The translations under genes were made by a program, and so were the position numbers. From Drechslerella dactyloides (lineage: Eukaryota > Ascomycota > Orbiliomycetes > Orbiliales > Orbiliaceae), in the NCBI GenBank assembly GCA_020064725.1, contig JAGTWJ010000002.1:4216001-4280000 (forward strand): a stretch of DNA of 64,000 nt. Reading direction: 5' to 3'. Shown piece by piece: positions 11,156-23,466 of the stretch. Within the stretch, counting starts at the first letter, position 1. Every line of letters starts with the position of its first letter. A model generated the notes under the pieces. That model did no database searches. It saw only the letters and a list, made by a program, of their open reading frames with translations, and was not told where the DNA came from.

Positions 11156-14100
11156 CTACACCGCCCACTCCCCCCTATTATCACCCGCCGTCACAAACGG
11201 CTCCGAAATCAGCCTTATCGCAAAATCACTACACAAAACACACGCCGCAGCAACCAAGCTATCAAACTCCTCCACAAGCTTCTCCCTCCGCGTCCCGGGC
11301 CCCGCAGCCTCAATCGCCTTCTCCAACCCTTCAATCTTCGTCTTCACACCCGCCCCACCCGTCTTCACCGTCCCCGCCAGACAATCCGTGTGAAACGCAT
11401 GCTGGCACGGAAACACAAAGAACTGCTTCGCCAGCAGCGGATCCTGACAAACATAGCACCGCTCCCCCGGCTCGATAATCGCGTACCGCCGATCCAGCAG
11501 TTCAATGTCGTGCCGGATGTTGTCGGCCGTCTTGGCCGAATCGTCCATCTCCTTCTTCAGCCGATCGATCTTGTAGCTATACTCTTCCAGCGCCGCGCAA
11601 ATCTGCTCCTTGAAGTCGTCGATGACGACAAAGTCCGGGAAAAAAGGAATCAAATCCTCAATCTTCAGCAGCTTGCACTCGTTCAGCACCTCCAGCGCGG
11701 GTTTGATCGCCCCGCCGCTCTGCTTGATCACCGTCTTGGCAATCGACAGCCATAGCGTCTTCATCAGCGCCGGGTCGTCCTCCGTGCGGTTGGCGATGAT
11801 GCTCGCGAGTTCGGTGTCGCCATGGCGCAGCGCGAGGTTCACGGCTTCTTGGTACTTCTCCATCATTGTGTAGATGTGCACCGCGCTCTGCACGCGCTCG
11901 TGTTTGATGCAGATTCGCAGCGCAAAGTCCGCGGAGTAGTGTGGGTTCGCTTCATGCTTGCGGAGGAAGGTGAGCAGCTGCGATTCGTCCTTGGATTTGG
12001 ACGCCGCGAGAAGGCTGAGGAGGGTATTGTGGATGGCGGGTTCTGTGCTCCCAAGACGGTCGATAGCGTGACCGAGGTACTTAGTCGCCTGGTTTTCGGA
12101 GATGGGTACGGAATCGGCCTTCTCGTTGTAGTTGAGAAGGGCAGGTATCAGTTTGACCGGGTCGAGATTGGCCTGCCGCGTCAAGATGTCTACAGTCTCG
12201 ACGGGTGCGTTGGACATCAAAACGGAGGCATATTTGTAGAAGATGTCCGGTTCCGTTTGCTTCTTGAGGACTGTTAGAGCTTCCCGCCAGTTCTCGCGCT
12301 GGACCCAGTAATTTAGAACATAGTTCCAGTCCTTGATCGCGGAAGCAAAGTACAGCAGTTCTGTTTCGCGTCCATGGCTACTGATGACCTCGTATGTTGT
12401 CTTTTTGTCCAGCTCGTTTTTATATCTGTTTACGAAGTCATAGTACTCGTCACGGACGGTATCAAGCTGAGTGGCGGTATTGTGCACCTGTTCGCCGCTT
12501 GTCTCAGTCTTCGCGGACAGCCTGTCGTCAAGTGCGTTCAGCGCGGACATGAAGACTTCGACAAGCCACGTTGACACGATCATCCGTTGCATTACAGATG
12601 TCTTTGGGAGCGAGCTGAGCTTCGTGAGGAGGTACTTCCGCAGGGCCGTGTGTTCTCCGTTTTCGAGAAAGACTAAGCAGACTTCTTCGAATGGCTTTGT
12701 GCTTTTGCCCCAGATACCCGCTGCTTCTAAGTATTTCTTCTGGGCCGCCAGGTAGTCCCCGGAGGCTATCGAGACCTGGTCCTTTTGCCGTGTGTTCTGA
12801 ACTCCGTTAGCACCGTCGAGATTGAGCATACAATGATCCAACTTACAGATGCAAATCGCATCGCCGAGTCGAACAAGTTTTGCTTCAACATGATCTTCCA
12901 CACGTCACGCTGCTCGTCTTTCAGCACCACTTCAAAGATCGTGTCGTTAGTGAATACCCAGAATGTATTACACTTCGGGTCGGCTCTTATCCCCAGTATT
13001 CTGGAGTCATCGGTCCCCTGCAAGCTTGTCAACCCGTGTAGCTGTATATCGAGACGCGACGAGACTTACAATGAAATCTTGGAAGACTATGGACTCATCA
13101 AATCGGTTTATGGCGTATAAGACGCCCTTGCACATTATCAGTATATGATAATGGGTAAGTGCGACGGATGTGATCTCTCTCCCGCCCTGCGGTAAAGCCG
13201 TTATTGGGAGAATCTTGGACTCCCGGAAGACAAGATCACCAAGCTCCGTCGTGACGGGCGCCGAGAACAATTTGCCAAAAGAGAGTCCTGCACCGTGTGA
13301 CCAGGCATATATCCGCTCAGGGTCCACGTCATCCTCCGACTCTGGCGATATCGACAGCATACTATACGTGCTGCCGACATTTTCCTGAAAATCTTTGTCC
13401 ATCGTCAGCATCAATTCAAAACGCTACAGCCATATCGATTGCGTCATCATACTCGGCAACTCAGCCTCGAAATATCTCGAGAATATCGACGTGGCATCCG
13501 AAGCTCCGTGTCTTGCAATCCTGCCCATGAAGTGCAGCATCTTCGTGGGAGTCGTCAGCACGACCCTCCGCATATCTGGCAGGCCCGGCACCAGCTCCAC
13601 GAATAGCCCTGAGATCGGCTGCGCCTCAGTCATCCTATACACCTGCTTCATGTACCGCTCATCTCGCTTGTACGATTCCTCTGTCGGCTCGATGAATATC
13701 TCGTAGACGGCGCCGCTCTGGCTGCCGATGAGGATCTCCCTCGTCGACGCCGACGGTAACGCGGGGTTCCATGCCACCGACTCGATGTAAATTCCCTTGA
13801 GCTTTGCCAGCGGCTTGACTTTATGTGAGGACTGGTGCAGGTAAAAATTCTCGCCCTGGGTCGTGCTGATGAGCAGGTGGCTGGCGGTGGGATCCAGGAA
13901 CAGCTTGCGGATGGATCCGATCTCACTGGCTTTCCTTGGTAAATCGATGTCTACCCTGGTTTAAAAGGCTTCCAGCGTTAGAACGGCAACATGCGACAGC
14001 TAGACGGGAGGCGAGCAGGGGTATGCGGTGGGTAGTTCACCATCGATGTCTGCCGGATTGTACAGATCGATCCTGAGCAATCTCCCGGACGCCAGCGCGA

Positions 14101-14296
14101 GCACGATGACATTGTTCGCGACTTGGGCAGCGACGAAGTCCGAGGCGATCGGGAACTGTAGCTGCACGTGCTCCACGCGGAAGATGGGCAGGCTGGGATC
14201 CTCGAGGTCTTCGATGCCGGCTGTCGCTGACGTCTGCGCGACGAAGCCGGAAGCATACGCCGTGTTCGCCCTGAAGTCCTCAGGATTGAAAGCCAT
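11156..14296 (-). CDS. VPS18: Vacuolar protein sorting protein 18 (CORVET/HOPS core subunit, RING)
   Basis: Five exons (14296-14064, 13955-13453, 13392-13070, 13017-12847, 12796-11156) give 956 residues with consistent phases. VPS18/PEP3 is a core subunit of the CORVET and HOPS tethering complexes on endosomes and vacuoles. The N-terminal half looks like the beta-propeller (IRKLFLDPTASHLLIS, YIESVAWNPALPSA). The middle is alpha-solenoid (clathrin repeat-like), including QKDQVSIASGDYLAAQKKYL and KPFEEVCLVFLENGE. The C-terminus carries a RING-H2: CYVCQDPLLAKQFFVFPCQH, then HTDC and a final CVLC. The 60-nt intron at 13393-13452 is a multiple of three but contains an in-frame TAG, so it must be removed. 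The gene is convergent with ARG7 and leaves only about 280 bp between the stops. Confidence 0.93.
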
Positions 14297-17200
14297 GATG
14301 GCTCGTGGCAGGGAAGGGCTCGTAGTTGGACAGTTTGGGAGCTCGCGATCAGGGCCGGCAAGCTATGTCATGATCCGGCGCTTGTGGAGTCGTCGACAGG
14401 TGAGGCAGGACGCGAATGCAGCAGCGGCGACCACGCGGCGATACAGCATAAGGACTAATTCGGCGGCGACGGCGACGTTAGGCCGCCAAGCCAACGGCAC
14501 ACGGGCAACGCATCCTGATACCCACCCGCAACGGCCATCGTCAAACCTCAATCGGAACGTCCCATCGACCCGTCCACGAATCTGACACGGGCAACATTAC
14601 ACGATGCATACCGGACGCTGAGACTTTAGCTGCTCCAATACGCAGTCCTACAACTGCAACTCGTCTCGATTACGCTACAGTCGAAACATTTATAACATCG
14701 TGGTAATATCTCCGACCTGACAGCCAACGGTCTTGAATCGGATAGCACCCCGTCCGGTTCGGGCTAGGTGCCGCAGGACTCGACTCTGATCTCCACCTTT
14801 GCTCCTATGAAACTCACGTGGCGCTTTTGACGGTACCCAAACAGTCAAAGTCCTGAGGCATCGCAGGCAAGGGGCCCACTTTGATGGAGGACACTGAAAC
14901 CTGAAACCGAAATTCGAAACGGGTTGGAGTTGATGTGATCACTCTGGCGTCGGCCTTTCGCCTAGTTTGCCAGTCGCAGCCGAGGACAGCCTGCAGCATT
15001 CTGTGCAGCTTTTACGTGGGCGAATCGGCGTGGGCGCATGTGGCGGGCGGACAGGCAGGCAGGCAGGTGCTCAGGCAGGAAAGCACGTTAGTTGGCTGCT
15101 CGCTATGCTATATAAAGCAGCATCTCATGCGGCATTGAACAAACGGTGTCGAGAGACACAGCGCGTTTAGTAGTGCGCAGGCTGAAGGCACTGCATATAC
15201 GCACATGCATGCAATTGGATGTTATGTGAGTATGGGCTTGATGTAGGCAAGTAAGAGGTAAGCAGGCGAGTATGTATGTGAGCACGCATGTATTCAGCTT
15301 GAAGCCATGACGAGGACACGTACACGGGCGTAATGAGCTTGCGTGCATTGGCTTCCTGTGTTTCTGTGTGAGGCTCGGGTGACCTTGGGAATTGGTCGGC
15401 GGTGCGCGGGTGGGCCCATTTCTGCGCGGACGACGGGGCATTGCAAGGCACACCGCAATTGCAACCGCACGTCCCGGTAATTTGTACAATCGCACGCATT
15501 CTGGCTGTTTCACTGACGATAACCGTGGCGTTACCATATCGGTGGCATGGCTCAGCTCCGTCGCCAGCGTCCGTCTTTGTGTGCATATGGGTGCATAAGC
15601 GTGTGTACCACGCAACTAAGCTAAGTGAGCATTCACTGTTTGAGTCGGGCGTCGGGCAGACCGGTAGGAACTGCGCGTGCACCGGCCGGAAGCTGCCTAC
15701 GATAAGCATCCTATGTCAGTTTCCGATGTTCGCCGTGTATCAGACCTACGGAACGGTGCAGATATCGACGGGATGGCTGCCGACGGTGTTCCAGGCCGGC
15801 CGGGGTTCGAAGATAGTAATACGGCCCAGCGCGCCTTTGGATGGCACAGAACCCAGGCGGCTGCATAAATTTCTGTCTGCCTGACAGCCCCCCGCGATCG
15901 CGAACAAAGACATCAGGAAAGAAAGAAAAAGTCTGCGACCCGGATAATGAAAAATGCGACGATCGAGCCCAGCTGGCGGAGGCTGCCTGTCGCCATACCG
16001 TCATGAGAGCGCCTCTACAGGCCATCAAAGGCATGGCGTTATTCCACGCTGCAGGATGGATCATCAACATCGTCATCAGCATCATCTCAGGCAATTGCAA
16101 CGGCTCGGCGCTGCAATTCAAGTCCCTCAAGCTGTTTGTTCTCGACGCACACTGTTTGCTCCACCGGCCAACTTTTCTTGCAGTTCTCTACTCCGTATAT
16201 TAATGCTCCGGAGCGTTTTGTGTGAATCGAATCTCGCCTGATTGTTTGTTGAAATCGTTGCATGGGTCCAACTGGGGAGCCTGTCTCAGCTTTACGACCG
16301 CCGTCCAATTTCACGTCGGGTGGGAAGCAGGTACAGTGACATTGCAGCCGAATGGTTGGGGGACACCGGCACTGGCACATTTGGCTGATCCACCGGATGG
16401 ACGGCGGTCCCCGTCGATTGCTTGCTCGGTCTGAGATGCTGGATGGCTCCATCGCTGGACGATAGGCTACAGATCGATGTACAGATACCTGAACCCGGCG
16501 TGAGATGTTAGCACAGAGGTCCTCAATTTCGATCCTTGCTGGGGAGTCGCACCGAAATGAGGCGAATGGACCAGTAAGAAGAAGCGGCTACAGTGCACCT
16601 GTGACTGGCTGGGATTGCGCTATCCCCGTCTAACCATCGTGCTTAGCGCGGTCCGACGACCCAGGCTGACACTCTCCGAAGCTGAGACTCCTCGACCGGC
16701 CATTGGAAGGCAGAGGGACGGTTCCTATGGGCGATGTATGTAACCCACCGGCGAATGGCCAGCCCTTGTTCTTTCTTTTTCAGGCGTGCATGCACCGGTG
16801 GGCGAGCAGGAAGGATACTTCGCCTCCCGCATCCGTCTTAGTGAGGGACGTTTCAGGTCCGGCCAGCCCTTCTGCCCCGAAGAATCCGAAGGGCCCTCCA
16901 GATGCCCAAACTCCAAAACGAAGCGACGGCCTGTGCCAATGTCTGGCCATGTTCGTCGTGGTAATATAATTTCATCAATCCGCATAAGACCAGCTGGGGT
17001 CACGCTGGTGATCCCTCGTTAACCTGTGGCTGCCGTTCTTTCCCTTTCGTTTTCCCGCCATCCTCATTCAGCCTGCAGGCAGCCTGGAAGCATTTGATCG
17101 TCTTGTCGTAGCGGGAACTAGGAGGCCGGTCAGTTCAGTCGTCGACGGAGAAGCAGCAGAAGCAGCTGTACGTACCGCAAAGAAGGAGATCGGATTGGGG

Positions 17201-18001
17201 TCGAAACAGGAGACAGGGGCAACGTTACCGCATCGACATCCACGCACGTCTTTGCGTGGTACATATTATACACACTCGCATACGCTCGTACTTCCTCGTG
17301 CTGGCGACTCGAAGCTGGTACTTCTTTTACTTGTATATCTCGCACGACGACTGACAATATATTCCCGGCCTGCTCCTCCTCCTCCATTGCAAGCCGCCGT
17401 CTGCCAGCTCTCTCTCTCATCTACCGGACCGCCCAGCTGTTGCAATTAATTGCCAGACGGCTGTCGTTGGCTGCTGTCGCGCCGGATATCGTCCGTAGCC
17501 CTGCCGCACCCGTATATTAGCTCCTGCTTGCCCGTCCGCGGCCGTAATATACACAACCGCTGTGTACAGTGGCGACCGAAGCAGAGGTACTGGATACTTG
17601 CTCGCTGACTGCTTACTTACTTCATTCTTCCTCACGAGTATAACATTCTGTCTGTCGGCTGTGACGGCTGTTGTTTCTCTTTCTTCCCTTCGCCCTGTTG
17701 CAAAAGTCCCTAGCACAGCGACTCTTTGTGGTTTCGCTTCACTTTCTGCTCCTCGACGCAGCGTTTGCACCTGGCCCGCCAGCTGGTCCTGTCCTCCTCG
17801 ACTTCCACTTCTTCTCCCTTGCCATCACCGCTCCTCATCCCTCCCGACTATATACGCTCAGCTCGCCCGCGAGAGGCTCGCCGGTTCAGCACTCCGTCTT
17901 CCCTCTTCTCGAAGGCTCTCTGCTGCTGCCACCGTCGTCACCCTGCTAGACAGCTCGATCTATAGACTAGATCGCTCGACGCCCACCGGCAACTCTCCAC
18001 G
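14297..18001. other. Large divergent intergenic region between VPS18 and STE11
   Basis: This 3.7-kb stretch has no supported gene. It includes an AGGC tetranucleotide run at about 15052-15067. The last 600 bp before STE11 are pyrimidine-rich, as is common for fungal promoters and 5' leaders of regulatory genes. Open frames at 15167-15709, 15711-16130 and 17562-18167 lack family features. A long STE11 leader or a non-coding RNA is possible but not shown. Confidence 0.5.
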
Positions 18002-21000
18002 ATGGCTCTCCTCGCCTCCAAATCGCAGTACACGCACAATCCGACTTACGTCTCCGTCCCATATCACCCAGCCGGACCATCGCCAACGAACTCCGAATTT
18101 TCCGAGCACTTCCAGAACCCGGACGATGTCAGGTACGCCGGCCAAACCCCAGCGTTGTGCAATGTGACCACGCGCATTCGGGTGCAGTTACTCATGCGGG
18201 ATTTTCTGTCCGATATAGGAACTGGGACGAGCACCGAGTCGGCGAATGGCTCGGTACGATAAACTGCGCGCAGTACGAAGCCATATTTCGAAGTAAGCTC
18301 TCCTGCGTCCTGCCTCGTCGTCGAAGCGGGGCAACCTCGCGATCCTTTTTACCTCACTTTAGCCGGCTGTGTTGCTAACCTGGACCTTTGTACTGCAGAA
18401 AACAACATCAACGGCGACACACTGCTCGATGTCGACCAGGCCATTCTCAAGCAGCTTGGCATCACCAAAGTCGGCGACCGCGTTCGTATATACGCCGCCA
18501 TCAAGGCTCTCAGGAACAGGATTACCGCCAGCTCCGTCAAGAGTCGCAATAGGGTATGATCTATTGCCAAATTTGGCCATGATCCCAGCTAACAGGCAAT
18601 ATCAGAAAACTCTCCTCGCTCTTGACAGCATCGCGACTCTTCCGTCTATCAGCCCGTCGTACAATGCTCCCCGGCAGGGAAGCTTCTCCGGCTCCTCGCC
18701 GGTCTTCTCCCGCAACGGGCATGCAGCGGAAGAAAGTCCCAAGGAAGACAAATTCAGAACCACGCGGGCGAAACCGATAGACACCACACGGGGTAACTAT
18801 AAGCATTCCAGCACTTTATCAAACTCGACAACTATTACGCCCCGCCCAGCGACCGCTGCTTCCGACTCCTCGAAATCCACCACCATCTCATCGACAACAC
18901 CTTCCAGCGCCAGCTTTATTCCCAAGCATGGCGCTAAGCCCAGCATCGACGGCGGCATCATGAAGATGCCCAACGTGCAACCGGTATTACTTTACTCTTT
19001 CTGATCGACAGAATTTGCTAGTCCTGCGGGTGCTAACTATCGGCGACTGCAGAACTATGTCAAATTCATCGGCTCCGAAGGCTCCACTAGAGTTGTAGCC
19101 ATCAGTGGCGCGAAGACCGCAGATCTGATATTACAGCGAGCCTTGAAGAAATTTGGCATGAACGAAGAGAATCCGATCAATTATTCCGTTTTTGTAACTG
19201 CGGATAAGAGCACGAGGTATCTTTCCGATGCAGAGCTTGTGAAGATATGCCACGACGTCAGTCGGCCAGAGAGAGAACGTCTCATTCTCAGGCCGAGGAA
19301 GAACGGATACCCATCCGCCCCGACCGTGGCGGAATATCAACGGGCGCAGGAAATCGCAAAGGAGCAGGCAGAGTTTGCTAAGCAGCAGCTGATTATGCAG
19401 CAACAGCTGCAAGAATTAGAGCAGCAACAAGTTCAGGGATCTGTGAATGAGCCTAGCCCGCTGCGAATGGAACCCACAAAATCCGGTCTGCTCGAGCCAC
19501 CTGCACCTGGGTCACGGCCAATTTCCCCAGCGCTGTCATACGGCTCCGGGATGTCTCTTCGAGACAGCGGAGGAGCCAAACCGCTGAAGGACTTTTTCGG
19601 CCAGCGACCACCTAGCGAGCTCATCAGCTCCAACTTGGCGGAATACTTCCCCGATCAGGACTCAAAGGTGCTTAAAAAGACAATTCGCAATTCCATGCGA
19701 CATTCTCGTCGGATGAGCAGAATGAGCAGAATGAGCATCGCCAGTCGTATGAGCACTGCGACTACCCTCAGCTTTGCAGATTCGATCAGGGAAGCACCGC
19801 CTGTGCCTAGCATTGGGGATGCTTGGTTGAACGCCTCCAAGAATGGACCCGGCATCGACGTTGGCGGGAAGAAGCGCCGGCCGATGTCAAGGCGGCCTGC
19901 TTCGCACTACTCTGTCGACCGGAGCCTTGCCATGTTGGAGGAAGAGGTTGTCACTCCTCGGCTACCGAAGAACCAGAGTTCGAACCTCCGCCCGAGGTTT
20001 AGCACCGCAGTCTCGGAAGTCGATACAGAGGATGGGAAATATCTCGAAGAGAGTGATAATACTAGCACCACCGACATGGATACGGAGCCCGAAGAGCCCA
20101 AGACGGCCCTGCTGCCGCCTCCGATCATCAAGACATCTCCCATGGACCATCACCGTGTCATGATGCAGATTCTCAATCTTGACAACGATGGGGGCTCCAA
20201 ATCTGACGATGAGGAAGATGATGGGACAGCCGGTCCGGATACATTCAAGAAGCTCACCGCCAAGTCTGATGACGTCCCAGATGCCGCAACCCAGCGACTG
20301 AGCGTTGCCAACACCGAGGACTACGACGACGACGAAGATGAAGATGAGGACGAGGACGACGAGGATGACGAGGACGATGAAGATGAGGACGACGAGGACG
20401 ACGACGATGATGACGACGACGATGGCGATGGTGACGACAACCTGCACACCAGCTCAAGCGGCATGCGCTGGATCCGAGGCGCATTGATCGGCCAGGGTTC
20501 CTTCGGAAGCGTGTATCTAGCTCTCGACGCCATGAGCGGCGCGCTGATGGCCGTCAAGCAAGTCCCCTCGAACGCCGTGCACGGAGAAGCGCGCAAGAAG
20601 TCCATGATGGAGTCTCTCGAGCGCGAGATCGCCCTCCTCAAGGATCTCCAGCACGAGAACATCGTGCAGTACCTCGGCTCGGACTCGGAAGCCGACTGTC
20701 TCAACATCTTCCTCGAGTACGTTCCTGGCGGCTCCGTTGCGGCCATGCTTAACCAGTACGGCCCGCTGCCGGAGCCCCTCATCCGCAACTTTGTCCGCCA
20801 AATCCTTGCTGGCCTGAACTACCTGCACAACAAGGAGATCATCCACCGCGACATTAAGGGCGCTAACGTCCTCGTTGACAACCGCGGCGGTATCAAAATC
20901 TCAGATTTCGGTATCAGCAAGAAGGTTGAGGCTGGGCTGATGTCGCAGGCCATGTCGCATCGTGCATCGATGCAGGGATCGGTGTTCTGGATGGCGCCCG

Positions 21001-21278
21001 AAGTCGTGAAGCAGACGGCGTACACGCGCAAAGCCGACATCTGGTCTCTGGGCTGCTTGATCGTCGAGATGTTCACGGGCGACCACCCGTTCCCGGATTG
21101 CTCGCAGTTCCAGGCGATCTTCAAGATTGGTAGCCTGACGGCCACCCCGACGATTCCGACCAAGTGCTCGCCTGAGGCGCGGACATTCTTGGAGAAGACT
21201 TTCGAGATCGACCACCACAAGCGCCCGACGGCGGAGGAGTTGCTCGGATTCCCGTTCATGAAGATGGTGGTTGGGTAG
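18002..21278 (+). CDS. STE11: MAP kinase kinase kinase of the Ste11 type (SAM, RA and kinase domains)
   Basis: Five exons (18002-18132, 18219-18292, 18399-18553, 18606-18983, 19053-21278) give 987 residues. A SAM domain spans about residues 45-110 (NWDEHRVGEWLGTINCAQY). A Ras-association-like domain starts near 247 (NYVKFIGSEGSTRVVAISG). A long linker ends in an almost pure Asp/Glu tract near 670-710, and the kinase domain begins near 717. Kinase motifs seen are GQGSFGSVYLAL, AVKQV, HRDIKGANVLVD, DFGISKK and MAPEVV, so the active-site residues are intact. This is the domain order of Ste11 MAPKKKs, which act under Ste50/PAK in pheromone, filamentation and stress MAPK cascades. Serine/Arg-rich RMSRMSRMSIASRMS near 19710 may be a phospho-regulatory element. 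The acidic tract is encoded by a GAY/GAR microsatellite. Confidence 0.93.
20321..20440 (+). repeat. GAC/GAT/GAG/GAA codon microsatellite inside STE11
   Basis: About 120 bp consist almost only of GAC, GAT, GAG and GAA triplets and encode an uninterrupted Asp/Glu run just before the kinase domain. The antisense strand reads as long Ser or Arg/His runs, which explains the spurious open frames there. Such tracts can change length by replication slippage. Confidence 0.85.
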
Positions 21279-22178
21279 TCGATCAAGTTTCTCCGTTACC
21301 CTTATTTATTTTATTACTATCTTTCCCGTTTTCTTTCTTTATTGTTTGATAGCATGGATGTTCCAGATCTACGATTGCATATATTGGTTGAAGCGTTTGT
21401 TCTTTCGTTCTCTCATGATAAACCAATTTTTTTTTTCACTATGGTTCACACCAGCTCACCTCTACGGTTGTGGCAGTAATGTCTAGCTTGTGCTTCGGGC
21501 CACTGCCGTCTTCTTTCGATATCTTTTCGAATTCTGTCATTTTATCACATTGCATTGCGTCTCGGTTTATTATAATGATTGTTTTTTGCTTGCAACTTAC
21601 TACAGACGTATTTGGTATATACGCATACATAGAGCTAGTGACTGACTGGTCCTGCCTCGCGGCTGTGTCTGGTGGCGATTCTATATTTTTTCTACGACGG
21701 GGTATCCGGGTTTGGAATTTGAATGTCAAGGAGAGTTTGAGAGTTCATCGATGGTTCTACCAAAAATCATAAGTGCATAGATCGCCTAAATAGCCTAATC
21801 ACGGCGACGGATATCGAACATATTGCGGGTTCGTATGTAAAGATATCGATGCTCGACAGTTTCAGTAATATTCCAGTCACGTTGCGTTTGATTCGATTTT
21901 CGTCCAGTCCCCACTATGACGTTGGTTTTCTGGGCCATCGCGCCATCATTGCAGAACGGGCACGGTGTACCTGCAGAACCCGGAAACATCCAAGAGATGC
22001 GGCAAAATGACGTCGAGAAAAGCGGCGAAAAGTATATATGAGCAAAACAAGCCAAGAATCTTGATATCTTCGAATTCACGTCTACTTATATATACAACTT
22101 CGTGAATTGATAACGGAATCTCAAAGCATTAAAACTTTCTTCGCAAAGACAATCATCTTGTGAGAACTGAATTTCGAA
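21279..22178. other. Intergenic / STE11 3' region
   Basis: The region is T-rich just after the STE11 stop. A 94-codon minus-strand open frame at 21795-22079 contains one CPFC motif but no recognisable family, and I do not call it a gene. Confidence 0.5.
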
Positions 22179-22418
22179 ATGTCGTCCGCATCGAAAAATA
22201 GCGATCTGCTCGACTTTGCAAAGGACAGTAAGTGCCGTGCAACCTTTAGCGCCCGCCCAATTGAACCACAGCCCACATGCGCAACCTCATGATCATGTGC
22301 ACCACCCCGACGCAACGTTACCAGTCCGTCGATTTCAGAATATATTAACAGTGTGCCTCGCCGTCGCGCCGACGGCCTGTCTGTTTTCTCAAATAGTCAA
22401 AAGTATGTCCGCCAATAA
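22179..22418 (+). CDS. Candidate small spliced gene, unknown function
   Basis: ATG at 22179 opens a 49-nt exon encoding MSSASKNSDLLDFAKD and ends in a perfect donor GTAAGT. Joining it to the first good acceptor (CAG ending at 22338) restores phase and gives KYINSVPRRRADGLSVFSNS before a stop at 22416-22418, for a protein of about 42 residues. A second GTATGT donor at 22403 could extend the protein into the Lys/Gln-rich stretch that follows. I do not recognise the product. The case for a gene rests on the strong splice sites, the in-phase join and the protein-like composition. Confidence 0.3.
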
Positions 22419-22575
22419 CATCACACCGCCGGACACCGCTCCGCCTTCCAAACGCCCAGACCAGGGCCTCGAGCGCGAGCGCGAATCCGCCACGACGCAA
22501 GACGGCGGCGGCAAAAACAAGCAGGACAGCGACGCTCGTGATGACAAACTGGCTTCGACGAGGAAGACTGCAAAT

Positions 22576-22600
22576 TGATATGATATGATATGATATGATC
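22576..22600 (+). repeat. GATAT pentanucleotide repeat
   Basis: About four to five copies of TGATA/GATAT lie in tandem, immediately downstream of the candidate small gene. This is a simple microsatellite with no function implied. Confidence 0.8.
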
Positions 22601-23466
22601 TGACGGCTGTATATCAATGTATAGTCCATGCACGTGGGAGACGTTGCCGCTTGTGTTCTGGGGTGTATTTTATTTTACATTGGCGTTCGGCTGCGTTTTT
22701 GTCGCTCAAATTGCAAGTAGTATACGCGCGCTCAAGGGTTTTGATTTGATAGCTGGTCTTGAGCCCTTCATTCCATGGCCAGGTGCACAGCACTACGGCC
22801 GGTTCTCCCGCCGTTGTGCGTTATCGATTTCGATCGATCGTAAACCGTAATTACGGCTACGCAACCGTGCACTAGACACTTATACAATGGCTATCTTTGA
22901 GATATCGGCCAGGACCCTCGAGCTCATGCACGCCTATTCATCTTGCAGATTGTTATCGATATCGATCTGCTGTCATCGAAATTACTGCTCCTTTCGCAAT
23001 TAATTGCGCAAGGCCCAAGGCAACTTATGATCAACCCAACATACGGAATACATCATAGATGATTAATATTAATGCTGTATCAGGAGAATGGTCTTCGCAT
23101 GTTCCCAATATATTGAGATCCCCGAGCTTCCCGAGTGCCTGCGCTATCTGCTGTGCTAATCTAGCCCATTGTTGGTCGAATGCTAGCTTGCGGAAATGCG
23201 AGAACGTAGTCGGATGTCTACCACGCAAATGAAGCTTCATAGCCTACAAACAATGCTTATATGGTACAGGATCCATGGTCCACGGCCAACCCCCGAGAGA
23301 CTATTCGCAGTGCCAGATAAATGCTCATGATCGTGAATTCCGCTAAATGGAACAAGAAATCGAAAAAAAACTCCACAAGATGACCCATGCGTGTGAAAGA
23401 CACGATGCAACCCCACGCTAACAATCCTATCTAAAAATTGTGTGAACCATGCAGCGACGATGGTCG
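22601..23466. other. Intergenic
   Basis: This is the downstream flank of SAC3. No gene-like signal was found. Confidence 0.55.

Noticed and set aside
20321..20788. Poly-serine open frame antisense to STE11
   Set aside because: It results from the GAY/GAR microsatellite read on the other strand.
21795..22079. 94-codon minus-strand frame with a CPFC motif
   Set aside because: There is only one Cys pair, no recognisable fold, and it lies in the AT-rich 3' region of STE11.
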